The notes under the pieces: model-generated
What the model was told of the DNA's origin: nothing
Databases searched by the model: none
What the model saw: the letters and a program-made list of their open reading frames with translations, nothing else
Program-made: the position numbers and the translations under genes
Shown here: piece by piece, positions 1 to 10,870 of the stretch
Position numbering within the stretch: position 1 is the stretch's first letter
Layout: each line of letters starts with the position of its first letter
Assembly (NCBI GenBank): GCA_022592445.1
Contig: JABYQR010000311.1
Location: 1-52,691, forward strand
From: Cytidiella melzeri
Taxonomy: Eukaryota > Basidiomycota > Agaricomycetes > Polyporales > Irpicaceae
Direction: 5' to 3'
DNA length: 52,691 nucleotides

Positions 1-267
1 GAAATACTTAACTGCACTATGGACCCTGTCAAGCTGTACACTGACAGTGCGTCAACTCTTGCGATTGTTTGTTCCCCCGAGGAATAACACTCTCAACGTA
101 CTAAACACTTTAACATTCGCAAGAACTTCATCAGCGATCGTGTAACTAAAGGGTACATCACTGTGCACCACGTACCTTCTGCCGATCAACGTGCTGATAC
201 TCTTACTAAAGCACTCGCTCTCAAAAAACTCAAGCATTTCAATGAACTACTTCATGTTCAGGCTTGA
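1..267 (+). pseudogene. Ty1/copia pol 3' end (RNase H), broken
   Basis: This is the last part of a copia-type polyprotein, the RNase H domain that removes RNA from the RNA/DNA hybrid during reverse transcription. The frame from base 19 reads YTDSASTLAI, then KHFNIRKNFI, and ends with HHVPSADQRADTLTKAL, all typical of the C-terminal copia RNase H. The rest of the element lies left of the window. An in-frame TAA at 85-87 interrupts the domain, so this copy cannot make full-length Pol. The stop at 265-267 is followed at once by a purine tract and the LTR. Confidence 0.88.
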
Positions 268-274
268 AGGGGAG

Positions 275-756
275 TGTTTAACTATTCTGTCTTCGTACTT
301 AGCGCGCGCTTAGCGCCGTAGTTACCGTATATAAGACTTACTTTGATCAATGCACAGCTATCGCTTTTGATCCCCAACTCTCTGTGTGACCACCACCTCA
401 GTCTTCTCTCAACGCTCTCAACTCCTCTGATACCTTGTTAAAACCGTCCGCCTTCGTCATTCCGCGCGCATTACTTGTCTCGATATTCTCCTTTCGTCTT
501 ATCCGAAATGCTAAAATAATATAAAATCCGTGTATCTTCGTAGCTACTCAATAACATTGTGTTCATCCCTTCGAGCCCCCTTCCCGTGCGCGCATCAAAA
601 CCCTGCAAATACAACATTGTACTTGTACTATTCCAATTTGATCGTTCACCACGTCGTACCAGTGTCTCGTTAACAGTGCACGGTGGAGAGTCGTCAAGGT
701 ACACGCGCGAGGTTTCAATCTCCCTTAAATCAAGGTATTTCGTGTGCCGTTAAACA
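275..756 (+). repeat. 3' LTR of the copia element (482 bases)
   Basis: The repeat opens TGTTTAAC directly after the purine tract AAGGGGAG and closes GTTAAACA, a perfect 8-base terminal inverted repeat. A TATA-like box (tatataag) lies near 328, where a U3 promoter is expected. The bases after it (atacag) would hold the target duplication, but the 5' LTR is outside the window, so this cannot be tested here. Confidence 0.8.
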
Positions 757-987
757 ATACAGGGACGAGGGTACTAGGATATCGATACATTGCCAGAGGA
801 AGACCCCCAATCTCATGTGCTATAGCGCGATTCAAACTCAGTAACCATAAATTGTTGCCATTTCCCACAGATACGACGCGACGAAGGGGGGCGGAGTTTT
901 CGCCGCGCAAGACTACGCAAAACCTGTGTGACGATGCGAATAGAACCCTACATCTCGGTTCAATTCGTATTGAAGCTGCTCTTAGAA

Positions 988-2441
988 TCAGAATTGGGCG
1001 ACCTGTCCGCACGTGTTGCAGTTGAAATAGCGTTGAGGGTACGACGCGTTGCACCTGGTGCAGTGTGGCTTCTTAGTCTGAGTTGACGTTATCTGCTGGA
1101 ACAGTGCATGAAGTGTGTCGGCTGTGTGCGTCGTTTCACCTCTCGCCAAATTCGCGATCCATTCGGAGAGGCCTGTGAGGACTCTTGGGAGTTGGGCTGC
1201 TTCGCATGCAAACGCAACCTCCATGTCCCGAATATCATCATGACTACACGAATGTTATTTTAGCGCCGATTGCACGTATCGCTGCAGGTTTTTCATGGTG
1301 CCACTCACAATGACGTGAAGGATGAACGTAGCTCCAGTGCTATATTTTCCGTGGACAGCTGCGCCTTGATTTCATCGTGAGCTTCCTTCTTTAAGGCTTC
1401 CAGGCCGTACTAGATATCACGTCAGCTCCGACTCTACTTGACACATGCTATGCGAACTCACCCTCTGGGCTAGCCTGTACAACGATTTGGGGGAACATTG
1501 CGGGCTGAAACACTGCTGCTTCGCCTTACTCTGGTCGGGATTGGATTTGAGAGGCGCAAATTGCACACCGCCTGTGTACAAATAAAATAGTAATGCTCCC
1601 CATCTATTTGGAACAGAGTGAGCTGATCAACGCTATTGGGCGAGAAGACAAGACACTGACGTTTTGTGCGCTCCCGTAGGTAGAGCAATGATTCTCCCAT
1701 ACCTCTCACCAGCCGCCATTGGAACAGACTCTGTGGAAGGAACATGCACATCGTCATCGGTTTTGATGATTGGATCGGTCTCAGGCTGTTTTTTTAGGAG
1801 ACCATCAGCGACAACGCTAACTCCTTGAGGAACGTTCATGCCTGCTTCCCATGCTTCGCTGCAAGCGGACTACTAGCAGCGCCACTATGGTCTTTCGCGT
1901 CCTCACCCGTAACGTGTACATCTTCCGGCTCATCTTCGTATTCATCTCCTAAGTCACTGTCAGAGTCGTAGTCGTACTCATCCATGAGATGATCCTTGTC
2001 GTGCGGGAATCCTTCGTCCAAAGAACCTATGCGATCTTCGGCAAAGCCGCCACCGAGCACTAATAAGACCAGCGAGATGAGCAGCTGCTCGAGGTTGACG
2101 TACGCCACATAGGCCACAACTTGAAGATAATGCTTACTCGTGACGAAATGTGGTGCGCCTGCCATGAGGAGCGTACTATTGGTATAAAGGGGCAAGGGTC
2201 GGTCGACGCCACCAGTACTTCTTCTCCTCGAGAAGGCAAAGAACTTGGTGTCGATGACGGTCCCCGTGTTCATTGCCACCATCAAAATGGCAGCCATTCG
2301 TGTTTTCGGGTCGGATGCAGGGGCTATCATGGATGATAGCTGTTGTGCAGTCAGGGTCCTTGGTAAGGCAGCAAGAGAGACAGTAGTAGCATCAACAACA
2401 TCACCCCGTCCTCTTGCTCCCTTGAAGATGCCGCGTTTCAT
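988..2441 (-). CDS. BTB/POZ-zinc ribbon protein, copy 1 (381 aa)
   Basis: Member of the local BTB family; the molecular role is unknown, though many BTB proteins are CUL3 ubiquitin-ligase adaptors or dimerisation modules. Six exons restore one frame: 2441-2138, 2059-1842, 1785-1661, 1603-1462, 1409-1309 and 1243-988. The first BTB half contains VIDTKFFAFSRRR and HF-VT-M-LGGGF. An acidic insert (DEYDYDSDSDL) follows, then the second half (YGRIIALP, WGALLFYLYTGG) and a C-terminal Cys4 ribbon (CTRC, CNTC). Two apparent stops near 1630 fall inside a 57-base GT-AG intron (1604-1660). The second intron needs a GC donor at 1841. The gene may be functional or newly dying. It lies just downstream of a 652-base MITE. 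Confidence 0.72.
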
Positions 2442-2461
2442 TCTGGACAGCAGTGGTCGTA

Positions 2462-3113
2462 CTATGCTTTAGGTACTGTTCGTAAAACTTCGGCGCTCAG
2501 CCCATTGCGCTAAAAATCCTCGGCTGGAAAAAAGAAAAAGTACATGGACGTATACCTGTTCATCTGTCTAACACACTGTAAATTTTTCAGCCAGTTTAGA
2601 GAGGAAGAGAGGGCTACGGCAGGATGCCGGCGAAGGGCATAAAAGACATGGGGTGTTCGTAAAAATGTCACGGTTAGTCACACCGGCTCGAGGCGGCAGA
2701 TTACGACGAGGCTGCAATATGCGTCTCAGCGGAGTTTAAACCGCGCTCTGTGCGAAGTCACGCATCGTTCTACATTGCTCGTAAAAGCCACTATGCACAT
2801 GTACTTTTAGTAATCGGGCTGCTGGAGCAGATTCTCATGTGAATTCGGTCACTTCGCTTCACCAAGTATTTTGAAAAATATCCAGTGCATCAGCCAGAAT
2901 CTCTTCCCATCAGTCCAAGGAGAGCCCAGAAACTCACTGCATCGTCTTCAGCAACTCCACGTCTGACAAATAAAATACTTCTTTCACGTCAAAAGCCCTA
3001 TTTAGAAGTCCTTAATTACATGCAGTATACTCAGAATTTTTGGAGGTGCACAAGAGTTGAAAGAAGCAGTGTTCGTAAAATCAGGCGTTTACGAACAGTA
3101 CCTAAAGCATAGT
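2462..3113. mobile_element. 652-base MITE, TTCGTAAA family, TA duplication
   Basis: Both ends carry the inverted repeat CTATGCTTTAGGTACTGTTC and further matching bases, flanked by TA at 2460-2461 and 3114-3115. That is the target pattern of Tc1/mariner-type elements. No coding potential is seen. The motif TGTTCGTAAA recurs at 2477, 2655, 2776 (one mismatch) and 3071, and inverted at 3089. A second member with the same order of blocks is at 20716-21607. The insertion lies about 20 bases upstream of the copy 1 BTB start codon. Confidence 0.82.
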
Positions 3114-3336
3114 ATGTGCTGTGAGGTCAAAACGCACGAAGCATTGCCAACAGGCGTTTAGATGTGCGAGCACAGATCTGGCTGGAAATGGGAATTCGTG
3201 GCCACTGTTACTACCACTTACCCATATTATGCGATGAAGCACGGATGGTTTTCGTCACGCAAAACGGCACTACACATGTAGTATGATGATACAAATAGTG
3301 CTCTATCTCATGCTCCCGGTCCGTCATCACCAAGTT

Positions 3337-4852
3337 TCATACAAGGTGCATATACCCCCCGCAAGATGTGCACGAGAAATCGCAATCAGGGTACGACCTA
3401 AAGCACCCGGTGCATAATGGCAGCGTCCGATTCTGAGTTTTCGACATGCCTATCTGCCGGACCAGCGCATGTAAGTTATTGGCAGTGTGCGTCAATTCGC
3501 CTGCCGCCAAATCCGTGATCCACTTGGAGAGCTCGGGGCCTTCTATTACTCTTGGTAGCTGAGCTGTTTCGCATGCGAATTTGACCTCCATGTCCCTAAT
3601 CTCGTCATAACTGCGAGAAAGATACCTCAGCGGATTTCACATATGTTCCGTAACACTACTCACAAGGAGGTGAGAGATGAACGTAGCTCCTGCATGATGT
3701 TGTCCGGAGACAACTGTGCCTTTATTTCATCTTGGGCTTTCTTCTTCAACGCTTCCAAGCCGTACTGTATTTCGCGTCAGTTGGACCCTACTTCACACAG
3801 ATCAGATTGCACCCTATCAGCTAGCCTATACATCGATTTTGGGGAACATTGGGGGCTGAAAAACTTCTGCTTCGCCCTGCTCTGGTCGGGGTTGGTCTTG
3901 AGAGGTGCGAACTGGATACCACCTGTGTACAGATAGGATAATAAGGCTCCCCACCTTTTCGAAGTAAAGTTGGCTATCGAAACATTGACGAGATGACGAG
4001 ACACGTACGTTCTGTGGGCTCCCGTAGGTAGAGCAATGACTCTCCCGTATTTTTCACCAGCTGCTGCCAAAGCCGCCACCGGAGCAGGCTCTAAAGGTGG
4101 CACAGACACATCTTCCTCGTTTTGGAGAAATGAGCGGCGTTCAGGCTATGTCACGGAAGGCTATCAGCAACAATGCTATCTCCGTTGGGAACGTCCATAC
4201 CTGCTTGCCTTCTCTTGCTTGGATTTGAGGCTGGCTGCTAGAAGCGCCAGTAGCGCCACTTCGACTTCCGACTTCCTCATCCGCAACGTTGGCGTTCTCT
4301 AGCTCATCTTCGTGTTCGTCTTCCAAATCACTGTCAGAATCATAATCGTACTCGTCCTTGAGATATTCCTTGTCGCGCGGGAAGCCCTCGTCTAGAGAAG
4401 CTATGCGATTTTCGGCAAAACCTCCACTGAGCACTAAGACCAGGGACATTCGGAACAATTGCTCAGCGTCGATATACGCCACATGAGCCAAAGGAGTGCT
4501 TACTCGAGATGAAATAGGGTGCGCCTGCCATGAGGAGCGTACTATTCGTATAAAGTGGCAAGGGTCGGTCGACGCCACCAGCACTTCGTCGTCTCGAGAA
4601 GGCGAAGAATTTAGTGTCGATGACAACCCCCGTGTTCATTGCCACCATCAATATGGCAGTCACTGCTGTTTTCTTGTCACACGTAGAGGAGATGATCGTT
4701 GCCAACTGTTTTGAAGTTAAGGTTTCTGGTAGGGCATTAAGAGGAAGAGTAGTGGCATCAAGAGGGAGAGCAGTAGCATCAAGAGGGAGAGCAGTGGCAT
4801 TCACAGCAACATCGCTGTGTACTCCCGCTCCCTTCAAGCTGTTGCGTTTCAT
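3337..4852 (-). CDS. BTB/POZ-zinc ribbon protein, copy 2 (411 aa)
   Basis: The best-preserved minus-strand member of the family. Exons: 4852-4504, 4433-4201, 4145-4009, 3954-3813, 3764-3664 and 3610-3337. The 54-base segment 3955-4008 is open in frame, so keeping it would give 429 aa; splicing matches copies 1 and 4. Features in order: a low-complexity N-terminus with LPLDAT repeats, the first BTB half (VIDTKFFAFSRRR), an acidic insert (EYDYDSDSDLEDE), the second half (YGRVIALP, YLYTGG), then CTGC and CTSC of a zinc ribbon. The start at 4852 is chosen because copy 1 starts at the same place; an upstream in-frame ATG exists at 4867. Just upstream is the last exon of a lost F-box gene. Confidence 0.8.
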
Positions 4853-5205
4853 GACAGAGCATTTCATATTGGAGAGTGGTTGCCGTGTGAGCTGGGGAAA
4901 GTCTTCAGATGCGATTCGAATACTGACAGCCTTATGACCTAGCCGTCGAACCCAGCAATTACTCAGCTTGGTGGGACCGGTACTTGTTATCAATAATGGA
5001 TGTATGGATCTGCAGACAGCTGACAGATATGACGAGAGCTGGCGAGTGGCAAACGTATTCACCGCGTTGTAGGATGAGACAATAAGCCTAGGGACGACAC
5101 TTCATACAACAATACGCGCACCGTAGTTGGGTTCCAAGTAACGAACCCCAAACGAACGCGTGCCTAATCTCGCAACGTTTTCGGGGTGTCGAAAGAGCTA
5201 TTAGG

Positions 5206-5385
5206 TCATGTGCGTTCGAACGGCTCGGGGCTCTCTAGGTCCTCATAGGGTACTAGACAAGGCTCATCACGGAATCCACCTCCATCTTCCCTGATTGCCA
5301 CTCTGTCTACCTAATCAGTGCAGGAGTGTTAGCCTGCTGATGTTTCGGAACCGATTAGTAGCATAAGAGCACGAACCCCCAGTAC
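5206..5385 (-). pseudogene. last exon and flanking intron of an F-box gene copy
   Basis: The stretch 5310-5206 translates to VDRVAIRE, then LVPYEDLESPEPF and a stop. It matches the last exon of the intact F-box gene (15821-15711: VDRVAIRQ, LVPYENPEIPEPF). The intron before it and about 150 bases after it also match 15560-15890. The middle of this F-box copy is missing; its 5' exons appear to be those at 8480-9205, beyond the inserted 3 kb. Confidence 0.72.
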
Positions 5386-5535
5386 TGTCATGGAACCACT
5401 GTACATTTGCGCAAATGTATTTGCACCGAGTAGCTGGTTAATTGTGGGGTTGCATTATTGTTAGCCTAAAAATCGAGATTTTTCAACTAGAGAAATATCT
5501 TGTTTATGGATTCTGGAGATTTCGAGAATGTGAGT

Positions 5536-6000
5536 CACTATGTAACCACGAGGATTTAACCCCTTGAAAAAGGCACTGGAACATCCATACATTTTCCGCT
5601 TGCATATGTGAGATCAATCTGTCCTGTGCAAAAATGGTACATTAATGTCAGTGTTTATCCATAAGAAATATGTCAGAAAGATATCTATACCATATGTCAC
5701 ATTTATTGAAGAACAATGTGATGGATTACCTCATATATACAGACTCCTACCCAGTCGTCTCCGGTCGGGAGAGCAGAAGACATGCTGGGTCTCGAGGAAT
5801 ATTTGGTTGTGTTTAGTGTAATACTGTTTTTAGAAATTAATCAATTCAACACGTGCTATTCTCCCAACCTTATTTCTGCTTCCCTCCCTCCGACGACTGG
5901 CACTTAACAAGTGTAAACAATGATTGGCGCCACGGCCGGCACATGCGGACTTTGAAGTTACTCGCAGACACTCAAGAAATTATCAACGTTTGTGAGAATA
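5536..6000 (+). repeat. left long terminal inverted repeat
   Basis: This is the left arm of the long-TIR element. The inner half (about 5740-6000) is nearly identical to the right arm. The outer half is more diverged but recognisable by shared blocks such as AAGGGGTTAAATCC (on the minus strand) and the CACTR terminus. Confidence 0.75.
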
Positions 6001-6103
6001 GTTCCTCGACTTCAATCATTCATTTACGACATGGAATCCCGATTTCTTTGCGCACCCTAGCTCTTTACATGTTTTATCTACAACTCGTACCACACCGCAG
6101 CAA

Positions 6104-6307
6104 GTGCCGTCCATTGAAGAAATTTGCTCAGCATGCCTAGAAGCATTTGGACTGAGGGCGTGCCGACTGCAGTGTCTGTTCGCGCAGGCATTACTTCGCC
6201 GGAAGGATGCGCTCTTCGAGGTTGGCACCGGAGTTGGAAAAAACTTTAGGTGGTATGAGAACTCCTGGTTAAATGCATATAGAATCCATGAGGATATGTT
6301 GGTGTGA
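6104..6307 (+). pseudogene. helicase-like ATP-binding fragment
   Basis: A 67-residue frame contains QALLRRKDALFEVGTGVGKN, which resembles the Q-motif to Walker A stretch of RecQ-like helicases (usually ending GKT/S). Nothing downstream matches the other helicase motifs; the LINE fragment follows. It is probably a captured or truncated helicase piece. The match is short and the assignment tentative. Confidence 0.35.
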
Positions 6308-6365
6308 TGAGAGGCAAGTACGCCCCGGATTTCTTCGAAGACGGTATACATAGAGGTTGATGTGA

Positions 6366-7268
6366 TACTTAGGTCGCACTACTTACGCCTTCTCCGATGG
6401 GTCAGCTCGAGCAGGAACTCCGGATGTTGCCGCCGCCGCCGCCTACCGCTTGTATGTTGGTCGCGCCCTCATTGCCTCAAAGGCATACGCTTACTCAAAC
6501 GCCACGTCGTTCGACGCGGAGGTCCTCGCACTCGCCGCGTGCATCACGAGAGGCATCACCACCACCTCCACTGACCTTCATATCTTCTGTGATAGCGAGT
6601 CCGCGGTGTCCACTCTCCTCAGAGTGGATCCGCACTCCGCCCAGGCCATATCCATCAGTACCACCACACGTCTCCGCGCCTGGTTTTCCGTAAACCCTGC
6701 GGCCCACCTCCATCTTCACTGGTGCCCTGGTCATGTCGGCATCGAGCAAAACGAACAGGTCGACCAGCTCGCCCGAGAAGCGCTGGAGAACCGTGACCCA
6801 ATACCATTCACCTCGGTCGCATGGACCAGGAAGACGGCCAAAATGCGTGTGATCGCCGCGTGGACGAACATGTGCAAACACCCCGCATATCGAGGCCACA
6901 AATTTCTGCACGGCCGATGACCAATTGTCCCCTCCACTCACAAAGAAGGGAAATTTCTCACCCAATTCACCACCAACAGCCTGGCCGCACGAGCAGCCCG
7001 AGCCATTCTTAATCACGCACCCACCGGGGAGTACCGCTCGCGATTCTTCCCAACCGAAGCCACCCGTTGCAACCAATGCAGCGTCTTTCACTCTCGCGCA
7101 CATATTCTCAACCAGTGCACTCGGTACCGACGGCCGCGGCGCAACTTCTTGGAGTTCCTCAAGAACTCGGCTGATCCTGCTCCTGCCCTTCACACCTTCT
7201 TGCTTGAGGATCCCCTCGCCTTCACTTTCGATCACGCTCCCGGTAATAATCAGTCATCATTTACTTAG
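6366..7268 (+). pseudogene. LINE 3' end: RNase H plus Cys/His tail
   Basis: This is the C-terminal part of a non-LTR retrotransposon polyprotein with an RNase H domain. Visible are YAFSDGSA (first Asp), SFDAEVLAL (Glu), IFCDSESAV (Asp) and HWCPGHVGIEQNEQVDQLA (His and Asp). A C-terminal motif RCNQCSVFHSRAHILNQC follows. One in-frame TGA at 6918-6920 interrupts the frame; CGA to TGA is the expected product of CpG deamination. The upstream reverse transcriptase is absent, as in 5'-truncated LINE copies. An A-rich tail lies near 7391-7408. Confidence 0.8.
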
Positions 7269-7440
7269 ATGTGTTCTTTTGTTGCGCGTATCGCGCGTCT
7301 TGACTTTTAGTCTTCCTGTTACGCATATTCTACTGTGTGTATTATACCTTAGTATCTACCGTCCCTGGCTTCGCCGACGAATAATAAGATTGATTTAAAA
7401 TAAAAAAAGATTGTCTCTACATCTGGAATCTTACATCAAC

Positions 7441-8037
7441 GTCACAATACTCGCACAAACGTTGATTATTCCCTGAGCGTCTGCGAGTAACTTCAAAGTC
7501 CGCATGTGCCGGCCGTGGCGCCAATCATTGTTTACACTTGTTAAGTGCCAGTCGTCGGAGGGAGGGAAGCAGAAATAAGGTTGGGAGAATAGCACGTGTT
7601 GAATTGATTAATTTCTAAAAACAGTATTACACTAAACACAACCAAATATTCCTCGAGACCCAGCATGTCTTCTGCTCTCCCGACCGGAGACGACTGGGTA
7701 GGAGTCTGTCATATATACATCTTTTCTCACATACAAGACCGCCACCAAGTTCAATTTACCCATGCCTTTTCTGGAGTTTGGGTGAAAAAATATGGGAAAA
7801 TGGAACATAATTGTAATATGTAGCAAATTTCATGGTAAAAAAAGGTAGAGATATATGCAGCATTTATCTAACATATGTCTGGAAGTTAAATGTGACGTAT
7901 ATTATGGAGAATTATTTGAAATATTTCCTATGGCCAAACAATGGCATACATGTACCATTGTTGCACAGGTCATATTTATGTATGTGCACTATTCAAGTGC
8001 CTATTTCAAGGGGTTAAATCCTTGTGATTACACAGTG
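7441..8037 (-). repeat. right long terminal inverted repeat
   Basis: Inverted copy of 5536-6000. About 7453-7710 is almost a perfect reverse complement of 5735-5996; 7880-8037 matches the outer half of the left arm. The stretch 7720-7880 has no counterpart on the left. Confidence 0.75.
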
Positions 8038-8048
8038 AATGTATTTTA

Positions 8049-8208
8049 GAGCAAGATTGATGCAGCATTTTGTAGTCAACCACAAAATAATTCCCTGCCA
8101 ATACCAAATAATTTGCTGTCAAAATAAGGCAAAATAAGTGCTAAATCATTTTATTTGGTGGGGGATTTTGGAGTAATGTGCCTACATAATGCGGCGCTGA
8201 TCAGGCCC
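8049..8208. mobile_element. 160-base MITE of the TTA-target transposon family
   Basis: Flanked by TTA at 8046-8048 and 8209-8211. The right end GATCAGGCCC and the preceding block CTACATAATGCG match the right TIR of the 4.67-kb transposon (25330-25360). The left 120 bases match that transposon's left end, including the 83-base palindrome found at 21629-21711. It therefore looks like an internal-deletion derivative keeping only the two ends. No coding capacity. Confidence 0.75.
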
Positions 8209-8479
8209 TTAGACAATGAGCGGAACAGTGCCAACAACAAAAGTCAAGTTCTGCAACAGCGTACCCTCTGTTTGTCACAGATTGGATCAGACAGTCACGG
8301 CGGTGTTGCTTGGTTCACGGCAAAGCATCCCCCCAAGGGCTGTTACGCTGCTTGACCCCTTTGTTACACAGGCTCACAATTATTCTATTCCAAGTGGAAT
8401 GTTTCCCTCAATAATACATCAAATTTTGTGAGCATACAGTTGCTCTGTCTGAAAGCAATATCACAGAATTAAGAGTTGT

Positions 8480-9205
8480 GCAACGGTCTTGCTTACCCGC
8501 CACCTTAACGTCAGATGATGTAAAGTAGACACTGTTCTTGCTGCCTATGCAGATAGAACAACCATGATGCTGCTCCTGTGCAGTATCAGTGTAATTTTCT
8601 GCAGCTGAGTAAACTGTAAGAGACCATTAGAGTCATAAGAGCAAACACTAATCCTGTTTATCTCCAGCTCTGCAAGATGAAGCGGTGTATGCAACATCTC
8701 GAGTATTGAGGTTGACAGCAAGGTGTTTCTTGTCCAAAGAAACACTTGAAAGTTAATGCAGTTCAGAATGCTGGAAACATAGACAGACTTGATCTCATCT
8801 AGTTCTGTGCAGAAAGAACTGATTTTGGAAGGGTTCTTTGATTGCTATGTTAAGAGCATTATCAATTATTAACAATGTGTGCAGGGTCAGCCAGCACCAA
8901 CCCAATTGCTTCACACACTGTGTTAATTCAGGATGCTCTGAGAGAGTCTTCTGGAGCAGCTCCACAACCTAATTATGGTGCATCAAGGATGGAGTTTTTG
9001 CTCATAAACAGCAGTTCTTCATACCTTTGGCTTTCCATCTTTGTGCAATGAGTAGATGAAGACTCAAAAGTAAAGAGCTGGTGCACTGAACAAGTAGAAG
9101 GTTTTGTTCATGAGGCATAATGTTGCAGCTGACTGGGCTGTCTAATTTGCTGCAGGACATTTGATAGTGGCTCTATCAGGAAGCTTGAGAACAAGGAGAT
9201 GGTGG
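8480..9205 (-). pseudogene. degenerate 5' half of an F-box gene
   Basis: Diverged copy of 17457-16740. Recognisable segments are LFSSFLIEPLSNVLQ (F-box start), LHKDGKPK before the first intron, and LWTRNTLLSTSILEMLHT followed by LQFTQLQKITLIL. Several stops and frame changes are present, and many CpG sites of the intact gene are TpG or CpA here. The copy ends in the third intron near 8470. Its upstream flank resumes at 10080-10240 after an LTR insertion. Confidence 0.72.
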
Positions 9206-9424
9206 GAGGCACTGCCAGGAAGCATTTTTCAAGTTGCCCATGGTCCACAATGACCAAAGATGCATGTGGGGCAAATGGACCAGGGGGTGACACGGAGACA
9301 GGGCTCGACGTGACAAACAGGGACACAAAGTGGAAAACGACGAGGAGGTGGTGGCAGATGTAGAGCACAATGCTTTCACCAGCTATCAGACTTTGTTGAG
9401 TTTGCTAGCCCAGTAAGGACCAAG

Positions 9425-9986
9425 TTAGTATTTGTACTACCAGCTATATAGTACAAGAGGGGGTGGCTTACCTAGCCCAGTAAAGACCAAGAGGTTGAGA
9501 TGGGGGGCTAGGAGCATACATGCAGCAGTATATAGAGACTTCAGGGAACTGCGCACAGACCATGTTGAGGGCAGGCTTTGCAAGAAGCCGTGTGAACAAA
9601 GAACACAAGAACTACCTAAAGGAGAACATTAGCTATTGTCTAGACCTTGCCAAGAACTCTACTTGTGAGAGAATCTATCTAAAAGGAGACCAACTATTGT
9701 ATTCTATTCTCACACCTGTGAGAACATCCTTCCATAAAGAGGACAATAGGGAAAGAACAAAAGGAGTCCATGTGAACGGTATCTATGACGTCAAACCCTA
9801 GCTATGGGCTGAGCCATGTGGTTCTAGCCATGTGGTCTTACTTAAGCTAAGTCAGTGTGACGTAGTAGCAAGTGATGTGACCATGTGGAGCATCTAAGCC
9901 ACATGATACGGGCGCTTGATAGACGTGCAAAAGGAGTTTGTGCAGAGAAGATTGCAACTGGGTTGCAGCCCAGAGTTTTACAGATA
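9425..9986 (-). repeat. LTR type B, inverted copy
   Basis: Reverse complement of the repeat at 10871-11411. Read on the minus strand it starts TGTAAAACTC and holds a TATA-like tatatac before the repeated phrase TCTTTACTGGGCTAG. It sits inside the 5' flank of the broken F-box gene: sequence on both sides (before about 9230, after about 10080) matches the flank of the intact gene near 17460-17690. The exact 3' terminus is uncertain. Confidence 0.6.
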
Positions 9987-10079
9987 AAAACAAGCGGTAA
10001 ATTGCAAACATTAAGGGCTAGTCGGGCCATCCACAACAGGGGGGGGGCGCTCTGGTCCATAGAAATCATAGATTTTGTA

Positions 10080-10240
10080 CCCCATTGAACTTTGATTCTT
10101 TTAAACCTCCAACCTTTACCTAAAGTGGCATCCCACTTGACAGGCATACATGAAAGTGAGTTGCTTGCTGTTGCACTGCTCGCACCATCATGCGCAACAT
10201 ACTGAAATAAGGTGACAGACTATAGCAGTCATGTTGAAAC
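10080..10240. repeat. copy of the F-box gene upstream flank
   Basis: This matches 17545-17690 upstream of the intact F-box gene, with shared blocks such as CTTGACAGGCAYACATGAAAG. It shows that the duplicated segment included the promoter region as well as the gene. Confidence 0.6.
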
Positions 10241-10253
10241 ACTAACTACCACC

Positions 10254-10870
10254 TGTCACAGATTTTCAATGTTTCTACAAGACTTGCCTTACCAGGCAAA
10301 GGTATTATTGAGAATATATAAGCACTTATCTGGCACTTATCCAGTGCTTATCCAATGTCTATCTAGGCACTTATCAGGTGCTAATTCCGGTGCTTATTTC
10401 AGTGCCTATCAATTGATGCACTGATGCACCCTCTGTCTCTGATGCGCTGATGCACTCCTTTCCTATATGTGTATCACATTAAAGAACTCTCTGGAACCTT
10501 GTGGAACATGCCGGAACTATGATGTCATAGTGTAGAACATTCTAGTAGATGATGTCATAGTTCTTAGAACCTTTTGGAAAAGTCTAGCCTTGGGACCAGG
10601 TCATGGGGTCAGGTCATGGGGACAATTGCTATCGGTTGATTATTGAAGTGTCACCACTAGGGCATAGGGCACACTTAGTAAGGTAGATTACTTTGTTTAC
10701 TCATGTAGGTATTGGAGGTCTTAGGGTGGTACCTGGGGTCCTCCCCTTTGTGTATATATAGAGGCACTCCTGAGGGCATATTGCCTCAGTCTTATCCACT
10801 CTGTTGATCAAGGACTACTTCGTACTTCCCAGTACTCACTCTTACCAACACTCAACTTTCTATCTCTCTA
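10254..10870 (+). repeat. LTR type A (first copy, 3' end cut)
   Basis: Starts TGTCACAG and is colinear with 12282 onward. It contains a run of about eight imperfect GCTTATCCAGT-like units (10318-10405) and a TATA-like tatatata near 10754. It ends abruptly where LTR type B begins at 10871, so B probably inserted into or recombined with it. Confidence 0.65.

Larger units (their letters stand above)
5536..8037. mobile_element. 2.5-kb element with ~0.5-kb terminal inverted repeats
   Basis: Bases 5536-6000 reappear inverted at 7441-8037. The outer ends read CACTATGTAACCAC and, on the other strand, CACTGTGTAATCAC, recalling the CACTR ends of CACTA elements. I see no matching target duplication, so the class is open. 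The right arm is about 130 bases longer, so one arm has gained or lost sequence. The interior holds a helicase-like fragment and a LINE 3' end, but no intact transposase, so the element looks non-autonomous. It lies in the gap between the two halves of the broken F-box copy. Confidence 0.62.

Noticed and set aside
1604..1660. BTB copy 1 as a pseudogene because of TAG and TGA
   Set aside because: Both stops lie in a 57-base intron whose position matches the paralogs, and the spliced frame is complete.
2121..2472. Plus-strand ORFs over BTB copy 1
   Set aside because: They are antisense shadows of the minus-strand exons. The same holds for 4036-4937 and 16010-16726.
6058..6330. Complete RecQ helicase gene
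   Set aside because: Only a Q-motif/Walker A-like fragment is present and the downstream sequence is LINE-derived.
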